A DNA stretch of 64,000 nt from the NCBI GenBank assembly GCA_051652785.1, contig JBOFUX010000051.1, forward strand, positions 1 through 64,000. The letters are read 5' to 3'. Under the pieces are notes generated by a model. The model ran no database searches and was not told where the DNA came from. It worked only from the letters and a program-made list of their open reading frames with translations. The position numbers and the translations under genes were made by a program. The DNA comes from JAGNZR01 sp051652785. GTDB lineage: Bacteria > Fusobacteriota > Fusobacteriia > Fusobacteriales > Fusobacteriaceae. Positions 17,177-28,957 of this stretch are shown here, in pieces (the stretch's first letter is position 1; each line of letters begins with the position of its first letter).

Positions 17177-18652
17177 ATGAAAAAATATGATTTAAAAGAA
17201 AAAAAATTAACTACTAGTGCTGGAGCACCTGTAGCAGAAAATCAAAATGTTATTACAGCTGGAAAAAGAGGACCTATGTTGCTTCAAGATGCATGGTTTT
17301 TAGAAAAATTAGCAAATTTTGATAGAGAAGTGATACCAGAGCGAAGAATGCATGCCAAAGGTTCTGGGGCTTTTGGTAAGTTTACAGTTACACACGATAT
17401 AACTAAATATACAAAAGCTAGTATTTTTTCTGAAATAGGAAAAGAAACAGAAGTTTTTGCCCGTTTTTCAACAGTTGCTGGTGAGCGTGGAGCTGCTGAT
17501 GCTGAAAGAGACATTAGAGGATTTGCTCTTAAATTTTATACCGATCAAGGTAACTGGGATTTAGTTGGAAATAATACTCCTGTATTTTTTTTAAGAGATC
17601 CTCTTAAATTTCCAGATTTAAACCATGCCGTAAAAAGAGATCCAAAAACAAACATGAGAAGTGCAAAAAATAATTGGGATTTTTGGTCACTTTTACCAGA
17701 AGCTATTCATCAGGTAACTATTACAATGAGTGATCGAGGAATTCCTTTATCATACAGACATATGCATGGTTTTGGAAGTCATACTTTTAGTTTTATAAAT
17801 AAAGAAAATAAAAGAGTATGGTGTAAATTCCATTTTGAAACTCAACAAGGCATCAAAAATTTAACTGACAAAGAAGCTGAAGAAATTATAGCTAAAGATA
17901 GAGAAAGTCATCAAAAAGATCTTTTCGATAGTATCGAAAAAGGTGATTTTCCTAAATGGATTTTAAAAATTCAAATCATGACAGAAGAGCAAGCAGATAA
18001 TTGTTCATTTAATCCTTTCGACTTAACTAAGGTTTGGTCTCACAAAGAATATCCTGAATTTGAAGTAGGAGTTTTAGAATTAAATAAAAATCCAGAAAAT
18101 TATTTTGCTGATGTTGAGCAGGCTGCATTTAATCCAACTAATATTGTACCTGGTATTGGATTTTCACCAGACAGAATGCTTCAAGGTAGAATATTCTCAT
18201 ATGGGGATACTCAACGGTATAGATTAGGAGTAAATCATCATCAAATTCCTGTTAATAAAGCTAGAATTCCTACAAATGCTTATAGCAGAGATGGTGCCAT
18301 GAGAGTAGATGGAAATCATGGCTCAACTATTGGTTATGAACCTAATAGTTTTGGAGAATGGAAAGAAAATTCTGAATTTAAAGAACCACCTCTTAAATTA
18401 GATGGCGCTGCTTACCAATATGATTTTAGAGAAGACGATAGTGACTACTATACTCAACCTAGAGCTCTTTTCAACTTAATGTCTAAAGAACAACAACAAG
18501 TCTTATTTGAAAACACCGCTAGATCAATGTATGGAATACCTAAATTTATTCAAATTAGACATATTTCAAATTGTTTAAAAGTAGAAAAAGCATATGGATT
18601 AGGAATTGCTAATATTCTTGGAATTGGAGAATCGGAGCTAGAAAATATTTAA
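17177..18652 (+). CDS. katA: Monofunctional heme catalase
   Basis: A 491-residue small-subunit (clade 3-type) catalase that disproportionates hydrogen peroxide in the cytoplasm. The distal histidine is in ERRMHAKG (His 59), the distal asparagine in LVGNNTPVFF, and the proximal heme-ligand tyrosine in RIFSYGDTQRYRLG (near residue 340). There is no signal peptide. GGGAGGGAG precedes the ATG. The promoter carries a PerR-like box. Monofunctional catalases are unusual in fusobacteria, which are mostly catalase-negative, so transfer from a Firmicute is possible, though its base composition looks like its neighbours. A strong terminator follows. Confidence 0.95.
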   Translation: MKKYDLKEKKLTTSAGAPVAENQNVITAGKRGPMLLQDAWFLEKLANFDREVIPERRMHAKGSGAFGKFTVTHDITKYTKASIFSEIGKETEVFARFSTVAGERGAADAERDIRGFALKFYTDQGNWDLVGNNTPVFFLRDPLKFPDLNHAVKRDPKTNMRSAKNNWDFWSLLPEAIHQVTITMSDRGIPLSYRHMHGFGSHTFSFINKENKRVWCKFHFETQQGIKNLTDKEAEEIIAKDRESHQKDLFDSIEKGDFPKWILKIQIMTEEQADNCSFNPFDLTKVWSHKEYPEFEVGVLELNKNPENYFADVEQAAFNPTNIVPGIGFSPDRMLQGRIFSYGDTQRYRLGVNHHQIPVNKARIPTNAYSRDGAMRVDGNHGSTIGYEPNSFGEWKENSEFKEPPLKLDGAAYQYDFREDDSDYYTQPRALFNLMSKEQQQVLFENTARSMYGIPKFIQIRHISNCLKVEKAYGLGIANILGIGESELENI

Positions 18653-18664
18653 TTCTAATTTTAT

Positions 18665-18706
18665 AAAAAGAGCTTTTGTAAATTCATTTACAAAAGCTCT
18701 TTTTTT
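18665..18706. terminator. Bidirectional terminator between katA and pncA
   Basis: An 18-base perfect stem (18665-18682 with 18687-18704) with a four-base loop, flanked by A- and T-runs, sits between two convergent genes and can serve both. Confidence 0.9.
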
Positions 18707-19307
18707 AGAATATAATTTTTTCTAATTCTATTAATTTACTTCCTATACTTTCTAGATATTTCAAAGCATTTTTAGAATCTTCTTTTTTCAAATTAACACC
18801 TTTACAAGCATCTGTAACTATTGCTACATTATATCCTAATTGTAAGCCATCTTCAGCAGTGTATTTTATACAATAATCTGTTGCAACTCCCACAATATAT
18901 ATATCATTTATGTTATTATTTTTCAAAATCTTATCTAAGTCAGTTTGTTGTTGCTGTTTATTATCAAAAAATCCACTATATGAATCTACATTCCTATCTG
19001 CACCTTTTTTTATTACTATATCAATTTTTTCAAGTTCCTTATGAAATTCACTTCCATTACTCTCTTGAATACAGTGTACAGGCCAATACTGATCTATACC
19101 CGCAGATTTGTTCTCATTTTTATTTATCTCAAAACTTTTATGGTTAGAAGGATGCCAATCTTTTGTTCCTATAATTAAAAATTTTTTTTCTCTAAATTTT
19201 TTAATTAGTTTATTTATTTTAGGAATTATTTTTTCTATTTCCTTTACTTCTAAAGTTCCCCCATGACAAAAATCATTTTGAACATCAACCACAATTAATG
19301 CTTTCAT
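18705..19307 (-). CDS. pncA: Nicotinamidase (isochorismatase-like hydrolase)
   Basis: A 200-residue enzyme that deamidates nicotinamide to nicotinate for NAD salvage. The catalytic triad is visible: Asp in VVDVQNDF (residue 10 region), Lys in VIKKGAD (near 105) and Cys in GVATDYCIK (near 147). Metal-site residues are in TKDWHPSNHKSF. Its ATG overlaps the stop of the upstream hydrolase-like gene by four bases, so the two are translationally coupled. NadE, the last step of NAD synthesis, is encoded about 19 kb away in this window. Confidence 0.92.
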   Translation of the reverse strand: MKALIVVDVQNDFCHGGTLEVKEIEKIIPKINKLIKKFREKKFLIIGTKDWHPSNHKSFEINKNENKSAGIDQYWPVHCIQESNGSEFHKELEKIDIVIKKGADRNVDSYSGFFDNKQQQQTDLDKILKNNNINDIYIVGVATDYCIKYTAEDGLQLGYNVAIVTDACKGVNLKKEDSKNALKYLESIGSKLIELEKIIF

Positions 19308-20494
19308 TTTTTTCTCCCATTTAATCTTTCTCTAGCCCATTCTAAAGCAAGATTAACTACCTCTACATTCTCACTGCCGTCTTGTCCTTTGGAATCACTA
19401 ACATATATATTTTCAACATTTGATTTTATAAATGCATCAACTAATTTTAAACTTTGTTTTATTGGGGATTCTCTATTTAGTAATCCATGCACAACAAAAG
19501 TAGGTGCACTATTATTATCCACGTAATATAAAGGACTCGCCATTTCAGTTAAATGAACTCTATTCCAAAAATATGATTTTGTTTGCTTCTCTTTTTTTAA
19601 AGCTCTTATTCCTTTCATACCTTGCCAATTATCTGTATTAAAATTAATTAATTGCGCTTCTGGAGCATCTTTTCCATCAAATCTCTTTACCGCTAATTCT
19701 TTACTTAAAACCTGATTATTAAAATCTTGTGAAATATTCATTAAATCAGTAACTGCACCAAATGATATTACAGAATCCACATTACTTTTATACTCTTTAT
19801 TTCCTCCAATATTTCCTTCGAATTCTTCTCTTTCTGATGTTGTTCCTAAAAGTAAGGCTAAAGTTGCTCCTGTTCCTACTCCAATTGCCGAGATTTTTTC
19901 TGGTATTATTCCATAAAGCTTAGCATTTGCTTTTATAAATCTAATTGCTCCTTTAACGTCATATATTTGATTAGGAAAAAAAGCTTCATTCACATCTCTA
20001 TATTCAATATCAATTACTGTTATTCCTTTTTCTCGAAGTTTTTTTAAATTACTATAAAAAAAGTTATTTTCAATATGTTCTTTTTCAAAACTCCAATTTT
20101 TCCCATTTATATATACTATGGCAGGAGTTAACTCATCTGTATTCAAAGGTCTATATATATTTAAACTCATTTTTTTTTCTGTTCTTTGTTTATTTTTTTC
20201 TTCGTTTAAAATAGTCGCATACACTATATTTTTATATTCATTTTCATATATTTTTATTTTATCTTTACTTTTTATATTTGTTTCCAAATTCTCATTTAAT
20301 TTGTTATTTTCTGTCTGATTAGAATAATTAACTATCAGATTCTTGTTCTCTTTTACATTCTCTATTGTATTTGAATATCTTTTTACTAATTCAGGTTTTA
20401 TAATATAAGATAAAATCCCCAATAAAATAAAAATAAAAATTATCATAAAAAATCTTTTTAATTTATTTTTTTTCCTTTTTTTATAATAGTACAA
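19304..20494 (-). CDS. Membrane-anchored alpha/beta-hydrolase-like protein without catalytic triad
   Basis: A 396-residue protein with a basic N-terminus and one transmembrane helix (about residues 14-33), a charged linker, and a BD-FAE/hormone-sensitive-lipase-like fold from about residue 105. The nucleophile elbow reads G-V-G-T-G (205-209), so Gly 207 replaces the serine. The acidic position reads HGLLN (Asn 340 for Asp), and no histidine occupies the expected C-terminal site (D-S-K-G-Q-D-G-S). The oxyanion motif HGGG is I-N-G-K-N. It therefore looks like a non-catalytic hydrolase relative. The start is TTG behind AGGAGG. Coupled with pncA; role unknown. Confidence 0.72.
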   Translation of the reverse strand: MYYYKKRKKNKLKRFFMIIFIFILLGILSYIIKPELVKRYSNTIENVKENKNLIVNYSNQTENNKLNENLETNIKSKDKIKIYENEYKNIVYATILNEEKNKQRTEKKMSLNIYRPLNTDELTPAIVYINGKNWSFEKEHIENNFFYSNLKKLREKGITVIDIEYRDVNEAFFPNQIYDVKGAIRFIKANAKLYGIIPEKISAIGVGTGATLALLLGTTSEREEFEGNIGGNKEYKSNVDSVISFGAVTDLMNISQDFNNQVLSKELAVKRFDGKDAPEAQLINFNTDNWQGMKGIRALKKEKQTKSYFWNRVHLTEMASPLYYVDNNSAPTFVVHGLLNRESPIKQSLKLVDAFIKSNVENIYVSDSKGQDGSENVEVVNLALEWARERLNGRKK

Positions 20495-20588
20495 ATTTGC
20501 CTCCTATTTGCTCATTTTTTTTATGTGAGATGAAATAAGTCTTATGTTTACTTCAGTTATTTTAATTCTATATTTTAAAAATAAATTT

Positions 20589-21527
20589 TTACAGTAATTC
20601 TTTTTTTCTTAAAATCAATGCTACAATTATTGAAATTAAAGTTATAAAACTTATAACAACTAAAAATCCTATTTTCGAAATCCCCAACGGAACGCCTACA
20701 TTCATCCCCCAAATTCCAGATAAAATTGTTGGAACGCCCATTACAATAGTAATAGATGTTAATCTTTTCATTAAAATATTGAAATTATTAGAAATTACAG
20801 AAGCAAAAACATCCATTACCACACTCAAAACGTCACTGTATATTTTTGCCATTTCTATTGCTTGTTTATTTTCAATAATTGCATCTTCAAGTATCTCTAA
20901 ATCATCTGGATATTTTTTTATAATATTTAATCTAGATAATCTTTCTAAAACACTTTCATTTGTTTTTAAAGAAGTTGAAAAATACACAAGGGATTTTTCA
21001 AGTTCTAAAATAGCTAAAAGTTCACTATTTCTCATGGATTTATAAAGTTCTGTTTCCCACTCTTTAGACTGTTTTTCTATATTTCTAAGATAAATCAAAT
21101 AATTTGCTGCATTTCTATGGAGCATCTGCAATAAAAATGCTGTTTTTTTAGATGTTACAATACCTTTGTGAACTCCTGTTTTAAATGTTGCTAGTAAACT
21201 TACTTCTGCTGATGCTATTGTTACAATATTCTTAGGCGTTATTACAATACCTAAAGGTAGTGTTGTATACGATATTCCTGATCTAGTTTTTGTATTTTTT
21301 TCTAGGTAAGGAACATCTACAATTATTAGTATTTCTTTATCTTCTATTTCTATTCTAGGTCTTTCCTCTGTATCTAAAGCTGCCATTAAACTTTGCTCTT
21401 CTATCTCTAATATTTTTGCCAATTCTACTATTTCACCATGAGATGGTGAAATTAAATTTATCCATGCTCCATCTTCTATTTTATCTAATATTATTAGCTT
21501 TTCATTAATTGTTTTAAAAATTTCCAA
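20589..21527 (-). CDS. corA: CorA-family divalent cation channel
   Basis: A 312-residue CorA/MIT-family protein. The long cytosolic N-terminal domain ends in two C-terminal transmembrane helices. The selectivity signature G-M-N follows the first helix (GIWGMNVGVPL, near residue 280), and the C-terminus is basic (L-R-K-K-E-L-L). It transports magnesium, or possibly cobalt or nickel. The start is TTG with AAGGGGG at seven bases. An extended -10 promoter and short tandem repeats lie upstream. Confidence 0.88.
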   Translation of the reverse strand: MEIFKTINEKLIILDKIEDGAWINLISPSHGEIVELAKILEIEEQSLMAALDTEERPRIEIEDKEILIIVDVPYLEKNTKTRSGISYTTLPLGIVITPKNIVTIASAEVSLLATFKTGVHKGIVTSKKTAFLLQMLHRNAANYLIYLRNIEKQSKEWETELYKSMRNSELLAILELEKSLVYFSTSLKTNESVLERLSRLNIIKKYPDDLEILEDAIIENKQAIEMAKIYSDVLSVVMDVFASVISNNFNILMKRLTSITIVMGVPTILSGIWGMNVGVPLGISKIGFLVVISFITLISIIVALILRKKELL

Positions 21528-21559
21528 AAGAGCCCCCTTAAAATAAATTCTTTATTCAC

Positions 21560-21568
21560 AGTATAACA
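21560..21568 (-). promoter_or_regulatory. Extended -10 promoter of corA
   Basis: On the minus strand TGT is followed by TATACT (TGn extended -10), about 33 bases before the TTG start. No good -35 at 17 bases is seen; the upstream region is occupied by 11-bp tandem repeats. Confidence 0.5.
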
Positions 21569-21569
21569 T

Positions 21570-21600
21570 AATTTATAGGCAATTTATAGGCAATTTATAG
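21570..21600. repeat. 11-bp tandem repeat upstream of corA
   Basis: AATTTATAGGC is repeated directly nearly three times (two full copies and nine bases of a third) immediately upstream of the corA -10. Confidence 0.75.
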
Positions 21601-21710
21601 AATTCCACTCTTATTCTTTTATTTAAATAGAAAATAATAATTTTCCTTTGTTTTTATTAACATTATCAAGTATAATATCTTCAAACAAAATAAAAATAAA
21701 AGGAATGTTT

Positions 21711-22298
21711 ATGAGAAATAATAATAATAATAATACCAAATATCAAATTTTTTCTTTAAAAAAATTTATTATCACCACTTTTTTAATTTTATTTTTTTTA
21801 GGCTGTAGCAATATCGCTAAAAATATACCTTGGGAAAGTAATTATTCTCTTAATCAGAATTGGGATAAAGTACAAGTTGGAGATATTATAGTAAAAAATA
21901 TTACTTATCACCCCTTAGAATGGTTTGGTCATGTGGGTATTGTCGTTACACCTTTAACAATTGCCGATTATCCACAACCTTTTGTAGGATATCAAGAAAC
22001 TTATTATCAATATTGGTTAAAAGATAAAAGGGATGTTGTTGTTTTACGATATATAGGATTTAATGAAAAATTTAATGAAAAATTTTTAGAAAATATTAAA
22101 AAATTTAAACATCAAACTTATTGGATAGGTTCTAGAAAAAAAACTTTTAATACTACTTATTGTTCAAAATATATTTGGTCCATCTATTCTAAAACTGCAG
22201 AAGATTTAAACTACAAATTAGATTTAGATAGAGATCGTGGTTACTTTGTTTTTCCTTATGATTTTTTAGGAGTTAAAGATTTTAAATATGTTGAATAA
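21711..22298 (+). CDS. YiiX-like permuted NlpC/P60 lipoprotein
   Basis: A 195-residue predicted lipoprotein. After six AAT-coded asparagines comes a hydrophobic signal ending in LFFLGC (lipobox cysteine near residue 34). The mature part has the circularly permuted papain-like order of YiiX/YebB proteins: GDIIVKN, then the catalytic histidine in WFGHVGIVV, then the cysteine in TTYCSKYIW near the C-terminus. Such enzymes cleave amide or ester bonds, often in peptidoglycan or lipids. I chose the ATG six bases after AAAGGA rather than an ATG 63 bases upstream. It precedes a polysaccharide deacetylase by 17 bases, suggesting joint cell-envelope work. Confidence 0.8.
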   Translation: MRNNNNNNTKYQIFSLKKFIITTFLILFFLGCSNIAKNIPWESNYSLNQNWDKVQVGDIIVKNITYHPLEWFGHVGIVVTPLTIADYPQPFVGYQETYYQYWLKDKRDVVVLRYIGFNEKFNEKFLENIKKFKHQTYWIGSRKKTFNTTYCSKYIWSIYSKTAEDLNYKLDLDRDRGYFVFPYDFLGVKDFKYVE

Positions 22299-22315
22299 TA
22301 AAAGGAGTTTATTTT

Positions 22316-23281
22316 ATGATTAAATTATTAATTTTATGCTTATTATACACTACTCTTTGTTTTTCCTTTTTTAGAAATGAAAACTATAAAATTTTAAAAG
22401 TTAATGAATCTGGAAAAATAATGGTCCTTATGTACCATGCATTTACTTCAAGCGAACCTAAAGATGATTATTCTAGGAGCTTTTCAAACTTCAAAAAAGA
22501 TTTAAATTATTTAAACGATAATGGTTATATTCCTATATCTATACATGAGTTTATTTCTGGAAATATATTTGTTCCTGCTGGAAAAACTCCAATTCTTTTA
22601 ACTTTTGATGATGGGCACAAAACACAAGCATCATTTATTAAAATCAATAATAAATTAGTACTAAATAAAGAGACTATGCTCTATAAGTTTTTAGAATTTT
22701 CTAAACAAAACCCCAATTTCCCAACTAAAGGAATAATATATATTAATTCAAAACCTTTTAGTGGTGATGGGACAGTTAAGGAAAGAATTAAAGCTGTTTT
22801 AGATATAGGCTTTGATATTGGAAACCACACTTGGAATCACTTAAATTTAAGGACAGCGAATAAATTAGAAATAGAAAAAAATATGGCAAAAATTGTTAAA
22901 ATGGTAAATGAGGTTAATCCTAATTATAAAGTTAATTCCCTTGCGAGACCCTTTGGTTCTTCTAGTAAAAAATTTAGAAGTTCTATGTTTAAAGGTGAGT
23001 TTCAAGAAATAAAATATGAAAATCTTACTACTTTTTTAGTTGGTGCTAATCCTTCCCAGAGTATTTTTAATTTAAATTTTGATATTCTTTCAGTGCCTAG
23101 AATCAGAGCTGGAAAAGGAGGAGAGCAACTAGATATTGAAGAATGGTTTTCTCATTTTACTAAAAATCCAGAAGACCGGTATATTAGTGATGGAAACCCT
23201 AATACTGTTGTCGTTCCAATAAAAGATTTATATAAAATTGATAAAAATAAAATAGGAAAAAAAAAACTTATTACATATTAA
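22316..23281 (+). CDS. Polysaccharide deacetylase (NodB domain), exported
   Basis: A 321-residue protein with an N-terminal signal peptide (hydrophobic residues 2-18). NodB-domain motifs are present in order: LTFDDGHK with the two metal/catalytic aspartates, GNHTWNHLNL with the two metal histidines, and ARPFG (motif 3). The M-V-L-M-Y-H-A-F start of the domain is typical of the PgaB/IcaB-like group. It probably removes N-acetyl groups from an envelope polysaccharide or peptidoglycan. AAAGGAG precedes the ATG. It pairs with the YiiX-like lipoprotein upstream. Confidence 0.87.
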   Translation: MIKLLILCLLYTTLCFSFFRNENYKILKVNESGKIMVLMYHAFTSSEPKDDYSRSFSNFKKDLNYLNDNGYIPISIHEFISGNIFVPAGKTPILLTFDDGHKTQASFIKINNKLVLNKETMLYKFLEFSKQNPNFPTKGIIYINSKPFSGDGTVKERIKAVLDIGFDIGNHTWNHLNLRTANKLEIEKNMAKIVKMVNEVNPNYKVNSLARPFGSSSKKFRSSMFKGEFQEIKYENLTTFLVGANPSQSIFNLNFDILSVPRIRAGKGGEQLDIEEWFSHFTKNPEDRYISDGNPNTVVVPIKDLYKIDKNKIGKKKLITY

Positions 23282-23282
23282 T

Positions 23283-23328
23283 AAAAAAAAGAGTACTTTC
23301 TAATCTAGATTGAAAGCATTCTTTTTTT
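23283..23328. terminator. Terminator between the deacetylase and the RND pump
   Basis: An imperfect hairpin (GAGTACTTTC with GAAAGCATTC around a TCTAGA core) is flanked by A- and T-runs between two convergent genes. Confidence 0.6.
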
Positions 23329-26418
<3,090 letters not shown>

Positions 26419-26432
26419 AATTCCTCTCTTTT

Positions 26433-27497
26433 TTATTTTATAATATTTAATTTATCATTATCTTCCAATATATATTGTCCATCAATGATAAGTTCCATTT
26501 TCTCTAAAAGTTCTTTTCCTATTATTTCTTGTTCTTCTCCTTTAGAGTATCCTCTTTCTATTTTTATTTCTTTAGCAAAGCCATTTTCATTTATATATAT
26601 GTATGAAAATAAATCTTTTACCACTATTGCATTTTTAGGCACTACATGTGCTATTTTTTCTCCTGTTTCTATTATTACATTTGAATACATACCTTTTTTT
26701 ATTTTTTTTCTATCATTTTTTATTACTACTTTAACTTGATATTTTTTTGTATCCTTTTGAGCAACTGGATTTATTTCTATAACCTCTCCTATTTGTTTTT
26801 CTTCTACTCCTTCTATTTCTAAGATTGCTCTATTTCCTTCCTTTATCCCCTCCATTTCATAAGGAGATACTGATGTTTTTACATAAAAAAATTCATCATC
26901 TACAACAGTGAATAAAGCTTTTCCAACCTCTATCTCTTCATACATTTTTACATCTAAATCTGTTATTATTCCTGATATTTTAGACTTCATATTCAAATTT
27001 TCATAATCTTCTTTTGCTGATAAATATATAGCTCTATTTGAATTTAAGTTAGATTCACTTTGAATAAATCCACTTTTTTTTACTAAAAATTCATCTTCAG
27101 AAATAAATTTCTCTTCTCTTAATTTTACTATTTTTTCATAATTTATTTTTTTAGTATTATAGTCACTTTGACTAAATAAATATCCCGCTTTTGCCTTTAA
27201 AAAGTTTGAATGTACATTTTGATCTTCAAGTATTAAAATAGTATCACCTTTCTTTACCATTTCTCCATTTCTATAATTAATTTTTTTTATTTTACCGCCT
27301 GTTTTTGTTATCTCTGTTACCTCATTTATAGCCTCAATTACTCCACTTGAAATATTAGTTTTTATTATTTTTTTACGTCCTACCTCTATGGTTTTTACAT
27401 TTTTTGTATTTTGAAGTTTTGCTTTATTTTCATTTACATTCTTTCCACATGCAGATATAATAATTAATATTATTGACAATATAATTTTTTTCGACAT
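26433..27497 (-). CDS. RND efflux periplasmic adaptor (membrane fusion) lipoprotein
   Basis: A 354-residue HlyD/AcrA-type adaptor. The signal peptide ends in IISACGKN, a lipobox, so it is likely anchored in the inner membrane. Barrel-sandwich halves (G-G-K-I-K-K-I-N-Y-R-N-G near 68-80 and K-S-K-I-S-G-I-I-T-D-L near 175) flank an alpha-helical hairpin of about 60 residues, followed by a beta-barrel domain. It links the RND pump to the outer-membrane channel. GGGAGAG precedes the ATG; gaps to its neighbours are about 9-15 bases. Confidence 0.92.
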   Translation of the reverse strand: MSKKIILSIILIIISACGKNVNENKAKLQNTKNVKTIEVGRKKIIKTNISSGVIEAINEVTEITKTGGKIKKINYRNGEMVKKGDTILILEDQNVHSNFLKAKAGYLFSQSDYNTKKINYEKIVKLREEKFISEDEFLVKKSGFIQSESNLNSNRAIYLSAKEDYENLNMKSKISGIITDLDVKMYEEIEVGKALFTVVDDEFFYVKTSVSPYEMEGIKEGNRAILEIEGVEEKQIGEVIEINPVAQKDTKKYQVKVVIKNDRKKIKKGMYSNVIIETGEKIAHVVPKNAIVVKDLFSYIYINENGFAKEIKIERGYSKGEEQEIIGKELLEKMELIIDGQYILEDNDKLNIIK

Positions 27498-27506
27498 TTT
27501 CTCTCC

Positions 27507-28766
27507 CTATTTCAACAAACTATTATAGATTTCATAAGCTATATAGTAATTATAATTTGCAACTATCAAAGCTAATTTACTTTCTAGTAATGTTTTTTCT
27601 ATTTCTATTAGCTCAATTACATCAACTAAATCTAATTCATACCGTCTACTCTCTAATGTGTAGTTTTCCTCTGCTGACTCAACAGCTGCTTTTTGTTCTT
27701 TCACTATACTTTCATACTTTATTAAATTCAAATAACTTTTTCTAAGCTCTAACTCTTTGTCATTTTTAATTTTAGCATCTATATTTTCATATTTTTTTAC
27801 TTCATTATCACTTATTCTATAATTATCTATAGATTTTCCAAATTCAAATATATTCATCTTGAAAGTTATCCCTGCTTCCCAATTATAGTCATCATGAGAT
27901 TTACTATAACTTTTATCATTGGATTTTTGGGATATCACTGCATTAATTTGAGGTAAAAATTCTGATTTTGCTATTTTTTTATCAGCTTTTTTTGTTTTTA
28001 GTTCTAATTCATTTATTTTTACAGTTCTATTGTTTTTTTTTACAGATATTACATCTTCTTCAAGTTTAATAGTGTTTATAGTATATTTATTTTTATCAAC
28101 TGGAGCTAAATTTATTTTCACATCACTTAAAAATCCAATATGATTTTTTAAATCTATCTCTGATATAGCTATCATATTTTCTGTTTCTAGTATTTTAGTT
28201 TTTATATTTAAAATTCTTGTATTAAAAGGTAAGATTTCTGATTTTGCTATCATATCTAAATCATACTTTCTTTTTACTCTTTCATACTCTTTATATAAAT
28301 TTTCTAAAGAATATTTGTACACAGTTAATTGCTCATTAAAACTTAAAATTGAAATATATTTATCTATTGTTGCTAAATATGTAGATATTTTTGTATCCAT
28401 TAATAAATATTGTTTTTTTTCTTTATCTATTTCAGATTTTTTTAAATTTGCTGATAGCACTCCTCCACTATATATTGGTTGAGTTACTGAAATTTGATTT
28501 TCATATAGTTGTTTGTTACTATTTACTTCTTGCTCGTATTTTAAATATTTTCCATTATAATCTAAAGTAGGTAAAAAATTCTTATACGACTCCTTTAATT
28601 TTAAATTAGAACTATCTAAATCTAACTTCGAATTTTTCAGAAGATAATCATGTTCATAAGCCCTTTCAATAGCTTGTTCTAAATTTAATTTAGTTTTTAT
28701 CTCTTCTGAAAATGATATAGAAGAATATAACATTAATAAAATAAATATTTTTATTTTCAACTTCAA
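27507..28766 (-). CDS. TolC-like outer-membrane efflux channel
   Basis: A 419-residue outer-membrane factor. A signal peptide precedes S-E-E. Two long repeats of helical hairpins with N-L-E-Q-A-I-E-R-A in the first and E-L-D-L-V-D-V-I-E-L-I near the end are typical of TolC family proteins, which form trimeric tunnels through the outer membrane. I chose a TTG nine bases after AGGAG; an in-frame TTG at 28775 abuts the AGGAG and is less likely. First gene of the tolC-adaptor-RND operon. It is direct evidence for a diderm envelope. Confidence 0.9.
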   Translation of the reverse strand: MKLKIKIFILLMLYSSISFSEEIKTKLNLEQAIERAYEHDYLLKNSKLDLDSSNLKLKESYKNFLPTLDYNGKYLKYEQEVNSNKQLYENQISVTQPIYSGGVLSANLKKSEIDKEKKQYLLMDTKISTYLATIDKYISILSFNEQLTVYKYSLENLYKEYERVKRKYDLDMIAKSEILPFNTRILNIKTKILETENMIAISEIDLKNHIGFLSDVKINLAPVDKNKYTINTIKLEEDVISVKKNNRTVKINELELKTKKADKKIAKSEFLPQINAVISQKSNDKSYSKSHDDYNWEAGITFKMNIFEFGKSIDNYRISDNEVKKYENIDAKIKNDKELELRKSYLNLIKYESIVKEQKAAVESAEENYTLESRRYELDLVDVIELIEIEKTLLESKLALIVANYNYYIAYEIYNSLLK

Positions 28767-28802
28767 TTTTCTCAACTCCTATCCATTACTATTTTTCTTT
28801 TT

Positions 28803-28830
28803 TATATACTATACCTTTTTTATATGTCAA
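28803..28830 (-). promoter_or_regulatory. Promoter of the RND efflux operon
   Basis: On the minus strand a perfect TTGACA and a TATATA are 16 bases apart, about 37 bases before the tolC-like start. Confidence 0.6.
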
Positions 28831-28887
28831 AACTAAGTCATTTATAACGATTTTTTATTTATTATAAATTATTTTTTATTTCATTTA

Positions 28888-28916
28888 TTGAGTTGTAAGT
28901 TTTATTATGATATAAT
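28888..28916 (+). promoter_or_regulatory. Promoter of the AtoE-type transporter gene
   Basis: TTGAGT and a perfect TATAAT with a 17-base spacer, 41 bases before the ATG. It is back to back with the efflux operon promoter. Confidence 0.6.
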
Positions 28917-28957
28917 AACAACTATAATAAAACACTATGTAATTTAAGGAGATTAAA

